From contig WLDZ01000068.1 of assembly GCA_009704515.1 (NCBI GenBank), positions 1-5,888 on the forward strand: a stretch of 5,888 nucleotides of DNA, in the 5' to 3' direction. A program made the translations under genes and the position numbers. Of the stretch, positions 5,860-5,888 are shown piece by piece (position 1 is the stretch's first letter; each line of letters starts with the position of its first letter). Source of the stretch: Actinomycetota bacterium (GTDB lineage Bacteria > Actinomycetota > Actinomycetes > Nanopelagicales > Nanopelagicaceae). Under the pieces are notes generated by a model, which did not search any database, had not been told where the DNA came from, and was given only the letters and a program-made list of their open reading frames with translations.

Positions 5860-5888
5860 CAATTACTCCGCTCATGTAGTCACGTGCA
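5852..5888 (-). CDS. purK: C-terminal end of the upstream gene, probably N5-CAIR synthetase (PurK); truncated by the window edge
   Basis: On the minus strand only one frame stays open from the right edge into purE. It reads [11 protein letters not shown] and stops at TAA 5854-5852, overlapping the purE ATG by 8 nt. The other two frames contain stops within the first few codons. Eleven residues cannot prove identity. However, an amphipathic end of this kind suits PurK, and class I purE in actinobacteria normally has purK next to it. The ATP-grasp domain would lie outside the window. The alternative is that purE has another upstream neighbour, or that this open stretch is chance. Confidence 0.5.
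   Translation of the reverse strand, partial: ARDYMSGVIDE
5866..5869 (-). promoter_or_regulatory. Shine-Dalgarno GGAG for purE
   Basis: GGAG followed by six bases (TAATTG) precedes the ATG at 5859 on the minus strand. It lies within the last codons of the preceding gene and decides the ATG over the adjacent TTG at 5862. Confidence 0.7.

Noticed and set aside
1..5888. Hidden RNA gene, CRISPR array, insertion sequence, attachment site or defence system
   Set aside because: The window is nearly all coding with gaps of 36 bp or less. I saw no tRNA-like arms, spaced repeats, terminal inverted repeats or defence-type domains.

Overview
The window looks like chromosomal DNA from an actinobacterium with fairly low G+C (roughly mid-40s percent by eye). 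Supporting points are the LytR-CpsA-Psr (LCP) protein with a Pro/Ser/Thr-rich tail, a purK-purE pair beside cell-envelope genes, a secreted SpoIID/LytB-like protein, and several start codons that lack a Shine-Dalgarno sequence but have a -10-like TANNNT hexamer 6-7 bases upstream, as in leaderless transcription. A small freshwater planktonic actinobacterium (acI/Nanopelagicales type) fits, but this is inference and no marker gene is present.

Layout. On the minus strand, reading right to left from 2838, there is an ExoA-like family-2 glycosyltransferase with a membrane tail, a polysaccharide ABC exporter permease, its ATPase, and the first 67 codons of a SpoIID/LytB-domain protein that runs off the left edge. 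The last three overlap or nearly overlap. On the plus strand, starting 36 bp away from the glycosyltransferase, come an LCP-family glycopolymer ligase and a UDP-glucose 6-dehydrogenase. At the right end, converging on the dehydrogenase across a 16-bp gap, are purE and, upstream of it, the last 11 codons of what is probably purK.

How the genes fit together. The central six genes read as part of a cell-wall glycopolymer pathway. The dehydrogenase supplies UDP-glucuronate, the glycosyltransferase builds the lipid-linked chain at the inner membrane face, the two-component ABC exporter moves it across, the LCP enzyme attaches it to peptidoglycan, and the SpoIID-like protein may trim or bind peptidoglycan. 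The uronic acid precursor suggests an anionic, teichuronic-acid-like polymer, but the initiating sugar-phosphate transferase and other glycosyltransferases are not in this window. purE/purK belong to purine synthesis and are neighbours only.

The window is almost entirely coding. No intergenic gap exceeds 36 bp, and I saw no RNA gene, mobile element, CRISPR array or sizeable repeat. I did not find an undescribed system. The most notable points are the leaderless-promoter pattern, the corrected GTG start of the ATPase gene, and the two partial genes at the edges.
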